Shown here piece after piece: positions 51,950 to 60,170 of a DNA stretch of 64,000 nt. Source of the DNA: Vibrio gallicus (GTDB lineage: Bacteria; Pseudomonadota; Gammaproteobacteria; Enterobacterales; Vibrionaceae); NCBI RefSeq assembly GCF_024346875.1, contig NZ_AP024871.1, forward strand, positions 682,001 to 746,000, written 5' to 3'. Both the position numbers and the translations under genes were made by a program. Each line of letters starts with the position of its first letter. Within the stretch, counting starts at the first letter, position 1. The notes under the pieces were generated by a model. The model was not told the origin of the DNA. It saw only the letters and a list, made by a program, of their open reading frames with translations, and did no database searches.

Positions 51950-53458
51950 TTAACGAAAGCTTGGGATAATCGCTGGTATTCCCGGTAGAAGACCAACCAA
52001 CGCCATTACACCACTTAGTAGAATGAACATAGTTCCAGGCAACACCCAACGGTTCATTTTACTCAGTTCACTGCTACGTTCTTTACATCCGACTAAGCCC
52101 AAGTTATCTAACAGCATGGTGAGAGCCCAACCAAATGCTGGGTTAACGAGCGCTGAAGAAAATACAACAATCGCTGCCGACTGGGTGGTTTTTCCTTCAC
52201 GCGTCATTTCCATTCCAGCTTCTAGCAATGGAACAAATACTCCAACAATGAGCGCAACACAAAGTACAGGTTGCCAGATAGCTAAATCCATCGGATAACC
52301 CCAAACTGCGGCGATGATACAGAACAGAGCGGTCAGTAAAGCGCCGGCAGGAATAGGGCGTTTAGCAATCGCCGCTGGTACGATATAAGTACCCCATGAA
52401 GACGTAAAATTAGTACCACCGAGCAGAGAACCGAACGTTTGGCGAATTGAAGCGGTGGTCATGGTGTCATCAATGTTCATATGTACTTTTTCAGTACGTT
52501 CTGGATAGCTAATTTTTTGAAAAACTTGATGCCCTAGAAAATCTGGCGACCACATCGCCACGGCAAGAATAGCAAACGGCAATACCACCATAAAATGTTC
52601 AATTGTGGGAAGACCTAGCATCCAGCCTGTATCTTCCCCCCACCAATACATAGGGTTCATGTTGGGGAAACCTGGCTCGGTTTGAAAAGAAAACGGGGCA
52701 CCCATCGCAAATGCTAAAGTTCCACCTAGCAAGCAGCTAAGAGGTACGGCTAGCCAACGTTTACGGAAATGTTCCAACAAGGCATACAGTATAATGGTGC
52801 AAAAGATCACGACAAAAGCGATATGGCTCATGCCAATTCCCTCAGCCCAAGTGAACAGCTTTTTGACTTGAGAAGCGGTTCCAACAAAGCCGAGATAGAG
52901 CAGTAAACCGCCACACACACCTTTACTGGTGAGGTTTGCCAACATGCTGCCTCCTTTACTGATAGCCAAGAGTAAGCCAAAAGCGCCGATTAGCAACCCA
53001 AACGCCATTGGGTGTCCGCCTGCAGCAACGACAATAGGAATTAAGGGGATGAGTGGGCCGTGTGTACCGGCGAGGTTAGCTGTAGGTAATAAAAAACCAG
53101 AGAAGAGAATAATGAAAACAGAGGCGATAAGTAGTTCATAACGAACATTTTCTAAGATAAAGCCTTCATTTAACCCTAGCGCCCCGGCAAAGGTGGCTGC
53201 AATGGCGCCCACCATCACAACTTTACCAATGGTTGCCGCCATCGCTGGGATGGTATCTTCTATTTCGAATCTATAATCTTTAAACGGCAAGTTGGGACGC
53301 CAGCGTTTAGGCGCCATGATTTGTAACTCATGCTCTAAATACTGTTCGCGGGAATCAAATTCCGATCTTGGTTTATGTTGTTGTTCATAAGTGAGTTCAT
53401 CCTCATTGGCTTGAGGCTTATCTGTTCGTATATGTGCGGACTCTAAAGTAGTGCTCAT
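51950..53458 (-). CDS. DUF3360 family membrane transporter-like protein
   Basis: This 502-residue inner-membrane protein has a polar N-terminal region of about 60 residues followed by about 12 hydrophobic helices. The family belongs to the broad nucleobase/SulP-like carrier fold. Visible repeats include PTANLAGTHGPLIPLIPIVVAAGGHPM and FGSLLGGTNFTSSWGTYIVPAAIAKRP, which look like the two pseudo-symmetric helix-breaking segments. DUF3360 proteins are found in Vibrio and relatives and their substrate is not known. It is bounded by TGGACACCCAT termini at 51921 and 53842, facing away from the gene, so it may be a segment between element ends. Confidence 0.82.
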   Translation of the reverse strand: MSTTLESAHIRTDKPQANEDELTYEQQHKPRSEFDSREQYLEHELQIMAPKRWRPNLPFKDYRFEIEDTIPAMAATIGKVVMVGAIAATFAGALGLNEGFILENVRYELLIASVFIILFSGFLLPTANLAGTHGPLIPLIPIVVAAGGHPMAFGLLIGAFGLLLAISKGGSMLANLTSKGVCGGLLLYLGFVGTASQVKKLFTWAEGIGMSHIAFVVIFCTIILYALLEHFRKRWLAVPLSCLLGGTLAFAMGAPFSFQTEPGFPNMNPMYWWGEDTGWMLGLPTIEHFMVVLPFAILAVAMWSPDFLGHQVFQKISYPERTEKVHMNIDDTMTTASIRQTFGSLLGGTNFTSSWGTYIVPAAIAKRPIPAGALLTALFCIIAAVWGYPMDLAIWQPVLCVALIVGVFVPLLEAGMEMTREGKTTQSAAIVVFSSALVNPAFGWALTMLLDNLGLVGCKERSSELSKMNRWVLPGTMFILLSGVMALVGLLPGIPAIIPSFR

Positions 53459-53837
53459 TTTGATTCCTTTCGTTCACACTCTAAGGTGTGTTATTCCAAC
53501 AAACGTTATTGACTCACGGCATGAATTTTTAGCGGACTAGCTATATATTTTCTGCCACAAAGAACTCGATGACTCTATTTTATTTATGAGAAAATTTATT
53601 ATTAATAAGTGAAATTAACTCACCATCAAATACAAATAACAAAACAACCTATAATTTAAAAAATCATTACAATTCAGAAGTTAGTACCTTATACCAAACG
53701 TAAAAAAACAAACAGTCTCAAGCAGTTAGACATTGGTCGTAGAGTGGGGTAAGGAGTATGAGTAACTGTAAACAGTATTAATCTATTTATTTATAGGCCA
53801 TTAATTTCAGGAGAAACAAAGTCACTTTTAACAAACA
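53459..53837. other. Intergenic region upstream of the DUF3360 gene
   Basis: This stretch of 379 bases contains the DUF3360 promoter. It is strongly A/T-rich, and I see no coding frame, terminator or repeat in it. The direct repeat unit A starts at its end. Confidence 0.45.
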
Positions 53838-54169
53838 GAAATGCTGGACACCCATAATTTAACGAGTAAATTCTTGCCCAGTCCCTTCTAACTACAACCG
53901 CGATGGCCAATCAAAAAGGAGGTTATCAAGGGGGTTTTTAACACAACGAAAGCAGTGGCGGTAAAAAGCCTTTTCGGCTTGAAGAAATCTGTCGGGTCAG
54001 AACCAGATTAGAAATTAAAAAAATTTGATGCAATTAGCATTTCTCAACTTAACTATTGATAGCAAACTGAGCGCGAGTGATCTTCTCTTTCTCAGAGTTT
54101 GCGATATATCCTCGCTAGATAGGGTATTTTCGCGTTAAGCATATTCCAAATCATGCTACTCAACGCAGC

Positions 54170-54322
54170 TCAAGCAACACTAATTAGCGCAATTGAAATC
54201 GTAACAGCAATCTGATGGCTTTGGGCAAAGGACGCGTTCTGGGTCGCTTTAGTTAGAACAAAAGCAGTTAGAATAAAAGCAACCGCCAATATCTGTACTA
54301 AGGCGAATGAATGTTTAATCAT
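54170..54322 (-). CDS. Small membrane protein divergent from the permease (copy A)
   Basis: This is a frame of 50 residues with GAGAG 7 bases before the ATG. It starts MIKHSFALVQILAVAF and contains two hydrophobic segments (about residues 6-24 and 39-50) separated by a polar KATQNASFAQSHQ stretch. The second copy of the repeat (58797-58949) keeps the frame and the ribosome site, with only conservative changes (Ile to Val, Ala to Val), which favours real coding. It is divergent from the permease and shares its operator region. The function is unknown, and it could be an accessory subunit of the permease or a leader-type regulator. Confidence 0.6.
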   Translation of the reverse strand: MIKHSFALVQILAVAFILTAFVLTKATQNASFAQSHQIAVTISIALISVA

Positions 54323-54368
54323 GTTAGCTCTCTCGTTTCGGTTTTCATGGGAATATCATAGCGAGAAA

Positions 54369-54442
54369 ATGTATATTTCGTTTTTTTTCGAAATATACAT
54401 TGACGGCGAAAATCTACCGATTATAATTCGAAGAATATCGAA
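54369..54442. promoter_or_regulatory. Double operator and promoter of permease copy A
   Basis: A perfect 12-bp inverted repeat (ATGTATATTTCG and CGAAATATACAT, 54369-54400) has an 8-base spacer. A second TTCG-N8-CGAA site (54427-54442) has its start 50 bases further on. Between them is a strong sigma70 promoter, TTGACG (54400-54405) and TATAAT (54422-54427), with 16 bp spacing. The layout resembles operators of ArsR-type repressors. No such regulator gene lies in the window. Confidence 0.7.
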
Positions 54443-54458
54443 ATGAGAGGTAAGCCAC

Positions 54459-55496
54459 ATGAGTCCAGAAATTATCGCAATGGCAAAAGAAGCAGGACAT
54501 ATGTTCCTATTCTTGGCTACAGAACTAGTCATACTATTCCTAGCTGTAAGCTACTTAGTAGGTATTCTCCAAGAGTTTTTAACCCCAGAGAAAATCCAAT
54601 CAATCCTGAGTTCAAGAAAGGGCAAAGGTTACATCGTGGCTGCATTTCTCGGTGCAATCACACCATTTTGCTCTTGCTCAACGATTCCTTTTTTGAAAGG
54701 CCTATTGAGAGCTAGAGCAGGTTTTGGTCCAATGATGGTGTTCTTGTTTGCATCACCGCTACTTAATCCAATCATCATTGGTCTGTTCATTGCAACATTC
54801 GGCTTGAAAGTAGCAGTGTTCTATTTTGCAGTAGCTATGGTTGTTGCCGTTTCAGCTGGCTTTATCCTAGAGAAGTTAGGTTTTGAGAAATATGTACGTC
54901 CAGAAGCGTATGAATCAATAGATTCTGGCTCAAGCTGCGGTACTTCTTGTGGCGATTCTACACCAGCACCTAAAAAAGAGTCTGGCTGTGGAACCTCTTG
55001 TGGTGATGCTTTGCCAGAAGTACAAGTTTCTTGCTGCTTAGCAACAGGTGAAGCAACGGCTACAATTGTTCCAACCGCAGAGCCAAACCGTTGGGTTCGT
55101 ATTTGGGAAAATACATGGAAAGACTTCAAACAGGTTCTACCATACTTGCTAATGGGTATTGCGCTTGGTTCATTAATCTACGGCTTCATCCCAACAGATT
55201 TGATTGCTGAGTACGCCGGTGCTGGCAACTGGTATGCAATCCCTGTAGCGGCCGTTATCGGTATACCGCTATACATTCGAGCTGAGGCAGTTATCCCACT
55301 AAGTGCTGCTCTAGTTCAAAAAGGCATGGCGCTTGGTTCGGTAATGGCATTGATCATAGGTAGCGCAGGTGCAAGTCTAACCGAAGTTATCTTATTGAAA
55401 TCTATCTTCAAAAATCAAATGATTGTAGCATTCCTGTTCGTCATCCTAAGCATGGCAGTTGGGGCAGGTTACTTGTATACATTCCTGTTTGCTTAA
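54459..55496 (+). CDS. ArsP/PF03773-type permease with Cys-rich loop (copy A)
   Basis: This 345-residue membrane permease has family signature TPFCSCSTIPFLKGLLRARAGFG at about residues 67-90. A cytoplasmic or periplasmic loop at about 155-195 is rich in cysteines (SSCGTSCGDS, SGCGTSCGD, SCC), suggesting thiophilic ligand binding. ArsP-type members export trivalent organoarsenicals, while other members of the family have unknown substrates. Eight to ten helices are expected. AGAGG precedes the ATG. The paralogue at 59087 differs at only four residues (I/M in helix 1-2, L/S in the Cys loop, E/G and V/A later). It is followed by a terminator. Confidence 0.82.
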   Translation: MSPEIIAMAKEAGHMFLFLATELVILFLAVSYLVGILQEFLTPEKIQSILSSRKGKGYIVAAFLGAITPFCSCSTIPFLKGLLRARAGFGPMMVFLFASPLLNPIIIGLFIATFGLKVAVFYFAVAMVVAVSAGFILEKLGFEKYVRPEAYESIDSGSSCGTSCGDSTPAPKKESGCGTSCGDALPEVQVSCCLATGEATATIVPTAEPNRWVRIWENTWKDFKQVLPYLLMGIALGSLIYGFIPTDLIAEYAGAGNWYAIPVAAVIGIPLYIRAEAVIPLSAALVQKGMALGSVMALIIGSAGASLTEVILLKSIFKNQMIVAFLFVILSMAVGAGYLYTFLFA

Positions 55497-55516
55497 TTTC
55501 ATGAATAACCATAACA

Positions 55517-55542
55517 AATGAGCCGCAATCGCGGCTCTTTGT
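55517..55542 (+). terminator. Rho-independent terminator of permease copy A
   Basis: GAGCCGC at 55520-55526 pairs with GCGGCTC at 55531-55537 with a 4-base loop, followed by TTTGTG. The same hairpin is kept in copy B. Confidence 0.75.
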
Positions 55543-55621
55543 GTATTTGCGGATGTACAAAAATTTTGTCGTTCATAGATATGCTTGCCATTAAGTTAGG
55601 AAGCTATTGCGTCCAAAATAA

Positions 55622-55743
55622 AAATATTGGACACCCATAATTTTGCTAGGTCACGAAATCCTAACCTAAGTAGCTCGGTTTACTATATCTTTAGAGTCGG
55701 AGGCGAGAATGCCTGCGCTGAAGTGATGGGTGTCCAGTATTTT
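55622..55743. mobile_element. MITE-like element, 122 bp
   Basis: It has terminal inverted repeats of 18 bases (AAAATATTGGACACCCAT at 55622-55639 and its complement at 55726-55743, 17 of 18 matching) and no coding capacity. It shares inner sequence with the partial copy at 51846-51938. A 13-bp tandem duplication (GTATTTTGCGTCT) begins at its right border, 55737-55762. No clear target-site duplication is visible. The transposase that would mobilise it is not in the window. Confidence 0.75.
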
Positions 55744-55807
55744 GCGTCTGTATTTTGCGTCTATTCTAATGGTTTACTGCTATATGGTTTATTTCTGTAT
55801 GCTTGGT

Positions 55808-56275
55808 TTAATCAACAAATTCATCCATGTTGATTAGTTTGGCTAGCAGTTGAGTTAGTTGCTGTGACTCATCTTTGGTTAATGAACTTTGAAATTGTTG
55901 AGAAATATCATTAACAATCGGGGAGCACTTGAGCATAACCGCTTGCCCCTCATCGGTTAGGGCTAACAATTTCACTTTTTTATTCGTTTCACTCTTACTT
56001 GCAGCAATCAAGTTTAGCTTTATGGCGTTATCGACCAGCCTTTTTGTGACCGAGCGGTTGCGCAATAATAGATCAGATAGCTCTTGTTGCGTCATTTGCC
56101 CGTGGGTATTTAAGACCTTAATCGCGCCAAACATTTCCAGTGATATGCCTGATGCTTCTGAAAGCTCATGAGAGACTTTGGCACGAAACTGTTTATAAGT
56201 AAATCCCATTAAAAACATCGGGTTTGAGTCTAATTTATCAATCCCCGTGATTGATAAGGCTGTGCGATTTTCCAT
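55808..56275 (-). CDS. MarR-family transcriptional regulator of the efflux operon
   Basis: This 155-residue protein has a winged-helix DNA-binding domain (GISLEMFGAIKVLNTHGQMTQQELSDLLLRNRSVTKRLVDNA) flanked by dimerisation helices. It is the full-length paralogue of the damaged copy at 50459. It is the last gene of the HlyD-DUF2955 operon and overlaps the end of the DUF2955 gene by 38 bases. MarR regulators commonly repress the pumps with which they are encoded. Two palindromes at the start of hlyD are candidate binding sites. Ligand unknown. Confidence 0.85.
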   Translation of the reverse strand: MENRTALSITGIDKLDSNPMFLMGFTYKQFRAKVSHELSEASGISLEMFGAIKVLNTHGQMTQQELSDLLLRNRSVTKRLVDNAIKLNLIAASKSETNKKVKLLALTDEGQAVMLKCSPIVNDISQQFQSSLTKDESQQLTQLLAKLINMDEFVD

Positions 56276-57251
56276 AAATAATTCCTTGGCAGGCGACTAA
56301 TAATGCTAATACGATCAGCATCATCTCACCTCGAAAATAGGTATCTTGCAAGCCGAGATCGGTTGCGGATACATAAAGTTGTAAAGGCAACATGGTTCCA
56401 AGCATTGCTTCAGTGTGTAGCGCTCTAACACCACCTCGACTGGCGCTGATCCAGACTGCTATCATCAAAACTAACAGTGTTAAAGCCACGATATAGATCA
56501 AGTTATGAGCATGTTGACCGGCTAATAGTGCCACAAAAACTAAGGCAATGGCACAACCACCCACATGGGCGTAAAAACAGGTTTTAACCATCATTTGGTA
56601 GATGGCGCGTTCACTTTGCGCTGCTGCAATAATCACAGGCATCATACAAAATGCTGCTGCAATTAGATCGACCATCATTAAAAAACCAAGACCAATGCCT
56701 AACATTGCAATATAGATAATGCGTTGTTGGTAGGTTACCTTTTTTGCCGGCATCATCGGTGGCGTAGGCTTTTTGGGTGGAGACATAAATAACATGACAA
56801 ACCGAACCATAATTAAGGTGACTATCATGCTTGCTGCGATATCTCGGATCCAAATTGTCATCGGCATTGGAATATGTTGCGCAAATATAATGACTAAAAA
56901 CCAGTTCAGCAATGGGATGTAGATTTGACCAAGCTTGGCTGGTGTATCAGCCCAACGTCTTGCCCAATCAAACACCCATAAACTAATACACCAAATAACT
57001 GCTGGATGAGATGCAAATAATTGTTGTACCAGTAGTGCGGCACAAGCAACGCCTAAAACAGGTAAGAATGCCTTTAACATTCCTATCATTGAATAGTTAT
57101 TTAGTTTGGTTGCTGCCATTACTGGATATAAAGCTAAATAAGCGGCAATGTCGAGCTGTAACCATAGTTGCGCTAACATCCCTAAAGAGACAATTAACAC
57201 CATCCATGTTACTTCATGCCAGTTGATATCACCACGGGTTGAATTATTCAT
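56238..57251 (-). CDS. DUF2955 membrane protein, FUSC-like efflux subunit
   Basis: This 337-residue inner-membrane protein has about ten helices. The DUF2955 family resembles the aromatic-acid exporter (FUSC/AaeB) group and is usually encoded after a HlyD-type fusion protein. The adaptor gene lies 34 bases upstream and the MarR gene overlaps its end. Recognisable features are the paired hydrophobic hairpins in both halves and ISASRGGVRALHTEAMLGTMLPLQLY near the C-terminus. It probably exports a small hydrophobic or aromatic compound, which is inferred only from the gene company. Confidence 0.78.
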   Translation of the reverse strand: MNNSTRGDINWHEVTWMVLIVSLGMLAQLWLQLDIAAYLALYPVMAATKLNNYSMIGMLKAFLPVLGVACAALLVQQLFASHPAVIWCISLWVFDWARRWADTPAKLGQIYIPLLNWFLVIIFAQHIPMPMTIWIRDIAASMIVTLIMVRFVMLFMSPPKKPTPPMMPAKKVTYQQRIIYIAMLGIGLGFLMMVDLIAAAFCMMPVIIAAAQSERAIYQMMVKTCFYAHVGGCAIALVFVALLAGQHAHNLIYIVALTLLVLMIAVWISASRGGVRALHTEAMLGTMLPLQLYVSATDLGLQDTYFRGEMMLIVLALLVACQGIIYGKSHSLINHGD

Positions 57252-57285
57252 AACAATGCCACCAAATTAATAATAAATACAATGA

Positions 57286-58335
57286 CTAAACTAAATAACG
57301 TAAGTTAGCTAATAGGTGCATCCATACATTACTAAGGGTATCCCAAACAGAAGAATCAGAGATAACCATGACACTTACTTTTGAGCCAGAAAATAACGAA
57401 TCATTTAATGTTGGTAAGGTAACTTGTGTACGAACTTTTTGCTGATCACGAATCCAACGATCATCATTAACGACGCGAGCTAAGCCATTGTTATCACTAC
57501 TAGCATCAAAAATTGCTAGTTCTTTACCTTGAATTTTACCTTGATAAATTTCACCAGGAAGTGCATCAAAAATCACACGAACTTTAGTATCTTTAGCAAG
57601 TTTCGTGATGCCTTTTTCATTGAAGTCTGCATTTATCCAAGCGTGATTGCGGTCGACTAAAAATAGGACTGGATTACCTGCATTTACATAAGTTCCCGGA
57701 GTCAGGCTAAGGTTACTAATTACGCCATCTACAGGTGCTACAATTGTTGTTTTTTTCAAATTAAGTTGCGCTAATTCAACATTAGCATGAGCTGTAGCAA
57801 GTGCGCCATTTTCACTACTTTGGATTAGTTCAGCTTTAATTTGTGCAACCGATGCTCTTGCCGATGTAACGGCTTGCTGGTGAACTGCTAAACTGGTACG
57901 GCTATCTTCTAACATCTCTTGGCTAATGAGTTTACGACGCATTAACTGCTCATTACGTTTTACCTTATGTTGCTCATTAGCCGTTTCTTGGATGCGTTGA
58001 CGCAGTGTTGCTGTTGCGCCATTGAGATGCTGTTTATTTGCTTGATAATGCTGCTCTGCAATAACTAATGCGGCTTTTGCTTGCGCGAGTGCCAATTGGT
58101 AGCGCGTTGCATCTAAGCGAACGAGTAAGTCACCTTTTTTAACCGATTGACCATTTTTAACGACTAATTTTACAACTGGTGCTGATACTTCGGCTGCAAT
58201 TCGGCTTGTTGGGATATGTAGTTGAGCTTGTGTGGTAAAGGGCGCTAAGTTATCACTCATCACTAAAAATGCCGCAAATAGCGCACTTAGACCAAGAATA
58301 AAATAGAGTACCCATTGATATGCTTTGTTCATCAT
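57286..58335 (-). CDS. HlyD/EmrA-family membrane fusion protein
   Basis: This 349-residue periplasmic adaptor is anchored by an N-terminal helix (residues 10-27). It has a lipoyl half-motif (EVSAPVVKLVVKNGQSVKKGDLLVRLD), a long coiled-coil hairpin with Gln/Ala-rich helices (residues of about 75-190), and the second half-motif TTIVAPVDGVISNLSLTPGTYVNAG. It joins the DUF2955 protein to an outer-membrane channel. It is the first gene of the operon. Two 14-bp near-palindromes lie directly ahead of the start, one abutting the ribosome site. Confidence 0.85.
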   Translation of the reverse strand: MMNKAYQWVLYFILGLSALFAAFLVMSDNLAPFTTQAQLHIPTSRIAAEVSAPVVKLVVKNGQSVKKGDLLVRLDATRYQLALAQAKAALVIAEQHYQANKQHLNGATATLRQRIQETANEQHKVKRNEQLMRRKLISQEMLEDSRTSLAVHQQAVTSARASVAQIKAELIQSSENGALATAHANVELAQLNLKKTTIVAPVDGVISNLSLTPGTYVNAGNPVLFLVDRNHAWINADFNEKGITKLAKDTKVRVIFDALPGEIYQGKIQGKELAIFDASSDNNGLARVVNDDRWIRDQQKVRTQVTLPTLNDSLFSGSKVSVMVISDSSVWDTLSNVWMHLLANLRYLV

Positions 58336-58338
58336 TAT

Positions 58339-58394
58339 GTTTCACCTGCAACAATATTTGACGTGAGTATACATCGTTTTGTTTCAGGTGCAAC
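58339..58394. promoter_or_regulatory. Paired MarR-type operator candidates before hlyD-like gene
   Basis: GTTTCACCTGCAAC (58339-58352) and GTTTCAGGTGCAAC (58381-58394) are near-palindromes of the form GTT-CA-SS-TG-AAC, 42 bases apart, or about four helical turns. The first overlaps the ribosome site. Such spacing allows two dimers on one face of DNA. Confidence 0.55.
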
Positions 58395-58796
58395 ATTATT
58401 CGTGCACTTTAATTTATAACGGTTGTTATATTAATCTATAAAGATCGTTATATTCGTTGATGAGGAAATGCTGGACACCCATAATTTAACGAGCAAATTC
58501 TTGCCCAGTCCCTTCTAACTACAACCGCGATGGCCAATCAAAAAGGAGGTTATCAAGGGGGTTTTTAACACAACAAAAGCAGTGGCGGTAAAAAGCCTTT
58601 TCGGCTTGAAGAAATCTGTCGGGTCAGAACCAGATTAGAAATTAAAAAAATTTGATGCAATTAGCATTTCTCAACTTAGCTATTGATAGCAAACTGAGCG
58701 CGAGTGATCTTCTCTTTCTCAGAGTTTGCGATATATCCTCGCTAGATAGGGTATTTTCGCGTTAAGCATATTCCAAATCATGCTACTCAACGCAGC

Positions 58797-58949
58797 TCAA
58801 GCAACACTAATTAGCGCAATTGAAATCGTAACAGCAATCTGATGGCTTTGGGCAAAGGACGCGTTCTGGGTCACTTTAGTTAGAACAAAAGCAGTTAGAA
58901 CAAAAGCAACCGCCAATATCTGTACTAAGGCGAATGAATGTTTAATCAT
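58797..58949 (-). CDS. Small membrane protein divergent from the permease (copy B)
   Basis: This is the second copy of the 50-residue membrane ORF, with intact frame, ATG and GAGAG ribosome site. Compared with 54170-54322 it has two conservative changes (Ile to Val and Ala to Val). Its upstream region has a perfect -10 box TATAAT on the minus strand (about 58980-58987), where copy A has TATGAT. The operator lies just upstream of that -10. The function is unknown. Confidence 0.6.
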   Translation of the reverse strand: MIKHSFALVQILAVAFVLTAFVLTKVTQNASFAQSHQIAVTISIALISVA

Positions 58950-59000
58950 GTTGGCTCTCTCGTTTCGAATTTAATGGAACTATTATAGCGAAGGAAAAAT

Positions 59001-59070
59001 ATATTTCGAGGTTTTTCGAAATAAATGTTGACGACCAGAATTTACTGATTATAATTCGAAAAATATCGAA
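59001..59070. promoter_or_regulatory. Double operator and promoter of permease copy B
   Basis: TTCG-N8-CGAA occurs at 59005-59020 and again at 59055-59070, with the same 50-base register as in copy A, although the flanking bases have diverged. The TTGACG and TATAAT promoter hexamers with 16 bp spacing are retained between them. Confidence 0.7.
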
Positions 59071-59086
59071 ATGAGAGGTAAGCCAC

Positions 59087-60124
59087 ATGAGTCCAGAAAT
59101 TATCGCAATGGCAAAAGAAGCAGGACATATGTTCCTATTCTTGGCTACAGAACTAGTCATACTATTCCTAGCTGTAAGCTATTTGGTCGGTATGCTCCAA
59201 GAGTTTTTAACCCCAGAGAAAATCCAATCAATCCTGAGTTCAAGAAAGGGCAAAGGTTACATCGTGGCTGCATTTCTCGGTGCAATCACACCATTTTGCT
59301 CTTGCTCAACGATTCCTTTTTTGAAAGGCCTATTGAGAGCTAGAGCAGGTTTTGGTCCAATGATGGTGTTCTTGTTTGCATCACCGCTACTTAATCCAAT
59401 CATCATTGGTCTGTTCATTGCAACATTCGGCTTGAAAGTAGCAGTGTTCTATTTTGCAGTAGCTATGGTTGTTGCCGTTTCAGCTGGCTTTATCCTAGAG
59501 AAGTTAGGTTTTGAGAAATATGTACGTCCAGAAGCGTATGAATCAATAGATTCTGGCTCAAGCTGCGGTACTTCTTGTGGCGATTCTACACCAGCACCTA
59601 AAAAAGAGTCTGGCTGTGGAACCTCTTGTGGTGATGCTTTGCCAGAAGTACAAGTTTCTTGCTGCTCAGCAACAGGTGAAGCAACGGCTACAATTGTTCC
59701 AACCGCAGAGCCAAACCGTTGGGTTCGTATTTGGGGAAATACATGGAAAGACTTCAAACAGGTTCTACCATACTTGCTAATGGGGATTGCGCTTGGTTCA
59801 TTAATCTACGGCTTCATCCCAACAGATTTGATTGCTGAGTACGCAGGTGCTGGCAACTGGTATGCAATCCCTGTAGCGGCCGTTATCGGTATACCGCTAT
59901 ACATTCGAGCTGAGGCAGTTATCCCACTCAGTGCTGCTCTAGTTCAAAAAGGCATGGCGCTTGGTTCGGTAATGGCATTGATCATAGGTAGCGCAGGTGC
60001 AAGTCTAACCGAAGTTATCTTGTTGAAATCAATCTTCAAAAACCAAATGATTGCAGCATTCCTGTTCGTCATCCTAAGCATGGCAGTTGGGGCAGGTTAC
60101 TTGTATACATTCCTGTTTGCCTAA
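59087..60124 (+). CDS. ArsP/PF03773-type permease with Cys-rich loop (copy B)
   Basis: This 345-residue permease is almost identical to the gene at 54459. It keeps the PFCSCS motif, the Cys-rich loop and the ribosome site. The changes are Ile to Met near residue 36, Leu to Ser in the CC-LATG segment, Glu to Gly in IWENTW, and Val to Ala near the C-terminus. None falls in the PFCSCS core. Its own promoter and operators are present, so both copies are probably expressed. Duplication could raise export capacity or be passive. Confidence 0.82.
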   Translation: MSPEIIAMAKEAGHMFLFLATELVILFLAVSYLVGMLQEFLTPEKIQSILSSRKGKGYIVAAFLGAITPFCSCSTIPFLKGLLRARAGFGPMMVFLFASPLLNPIIIGLFIATFGLKVAVFYFAVAMVVAVSAGFILEKLGFEKYVRPEAYESIDSGSSCGTSCGDSTPAPKKESGCGTSCGDALPEVQVSCCSATGEATATIVPTAEPNRWVRIWGNTWKDFKQVLPYLLMGIALGSLIYGFIPTDLIAEYAGAGNWYAIPVAAVIGIPLYIRAEAVIPLSAALVQKGMALGSVMALIIGSAGASLTEVILLKSIFKNQMIAAFLFVILSMAVGAGYLYTFLFA

Positions 60125-60143
60125 TTGAATAAAAAACCATAAC

Positions 60144-60170
60144 AAAAGAGCCGCAATCGCGGCTCTTTTT
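60144..60170 (+). terminator. Rho-independent terminator of permease copy B
   Basis: GAGCCGC (60148-60154) pairs with GCGGCTC (60159-60165), loop AATC, followed by five T residues. It is stronger than the equivalent in copy A because the T-run is longer. Confidence 0.82.

Larger units (their letters stand above)
53838..55616 (+). repeat. Direct repeat copy A (about 1.78 kb)
   Basis: This unit is nearly identical to 58465-60258 in the same orientation. It begins with AAATGCTGGACACCCATAAT and contains a non-coding stretch, the small divergent ORF, the operator/promoter region, the permease, a terminator and about 70 bases of shared tail up to GAAGCTATTGCG. Identity is very high except for about 100 bases around the promoter. 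The distance between copies is about 4627 bases. Confidence 0.9.

Noticed and set aside
53976..53990. AAGCC/GGCTT hairpin in the repeat leader as a terminator
   Set aside because: The stem is only five base pairs and no T-run follows.
53842..58484. Region between the two TGGACACCCAT ends as a composite transposon
   Set aside because: Both ends are in the same orientation (direct, not inverted), no transposase is present, and no target duplication is seen. Simple direct duplication explains it better.
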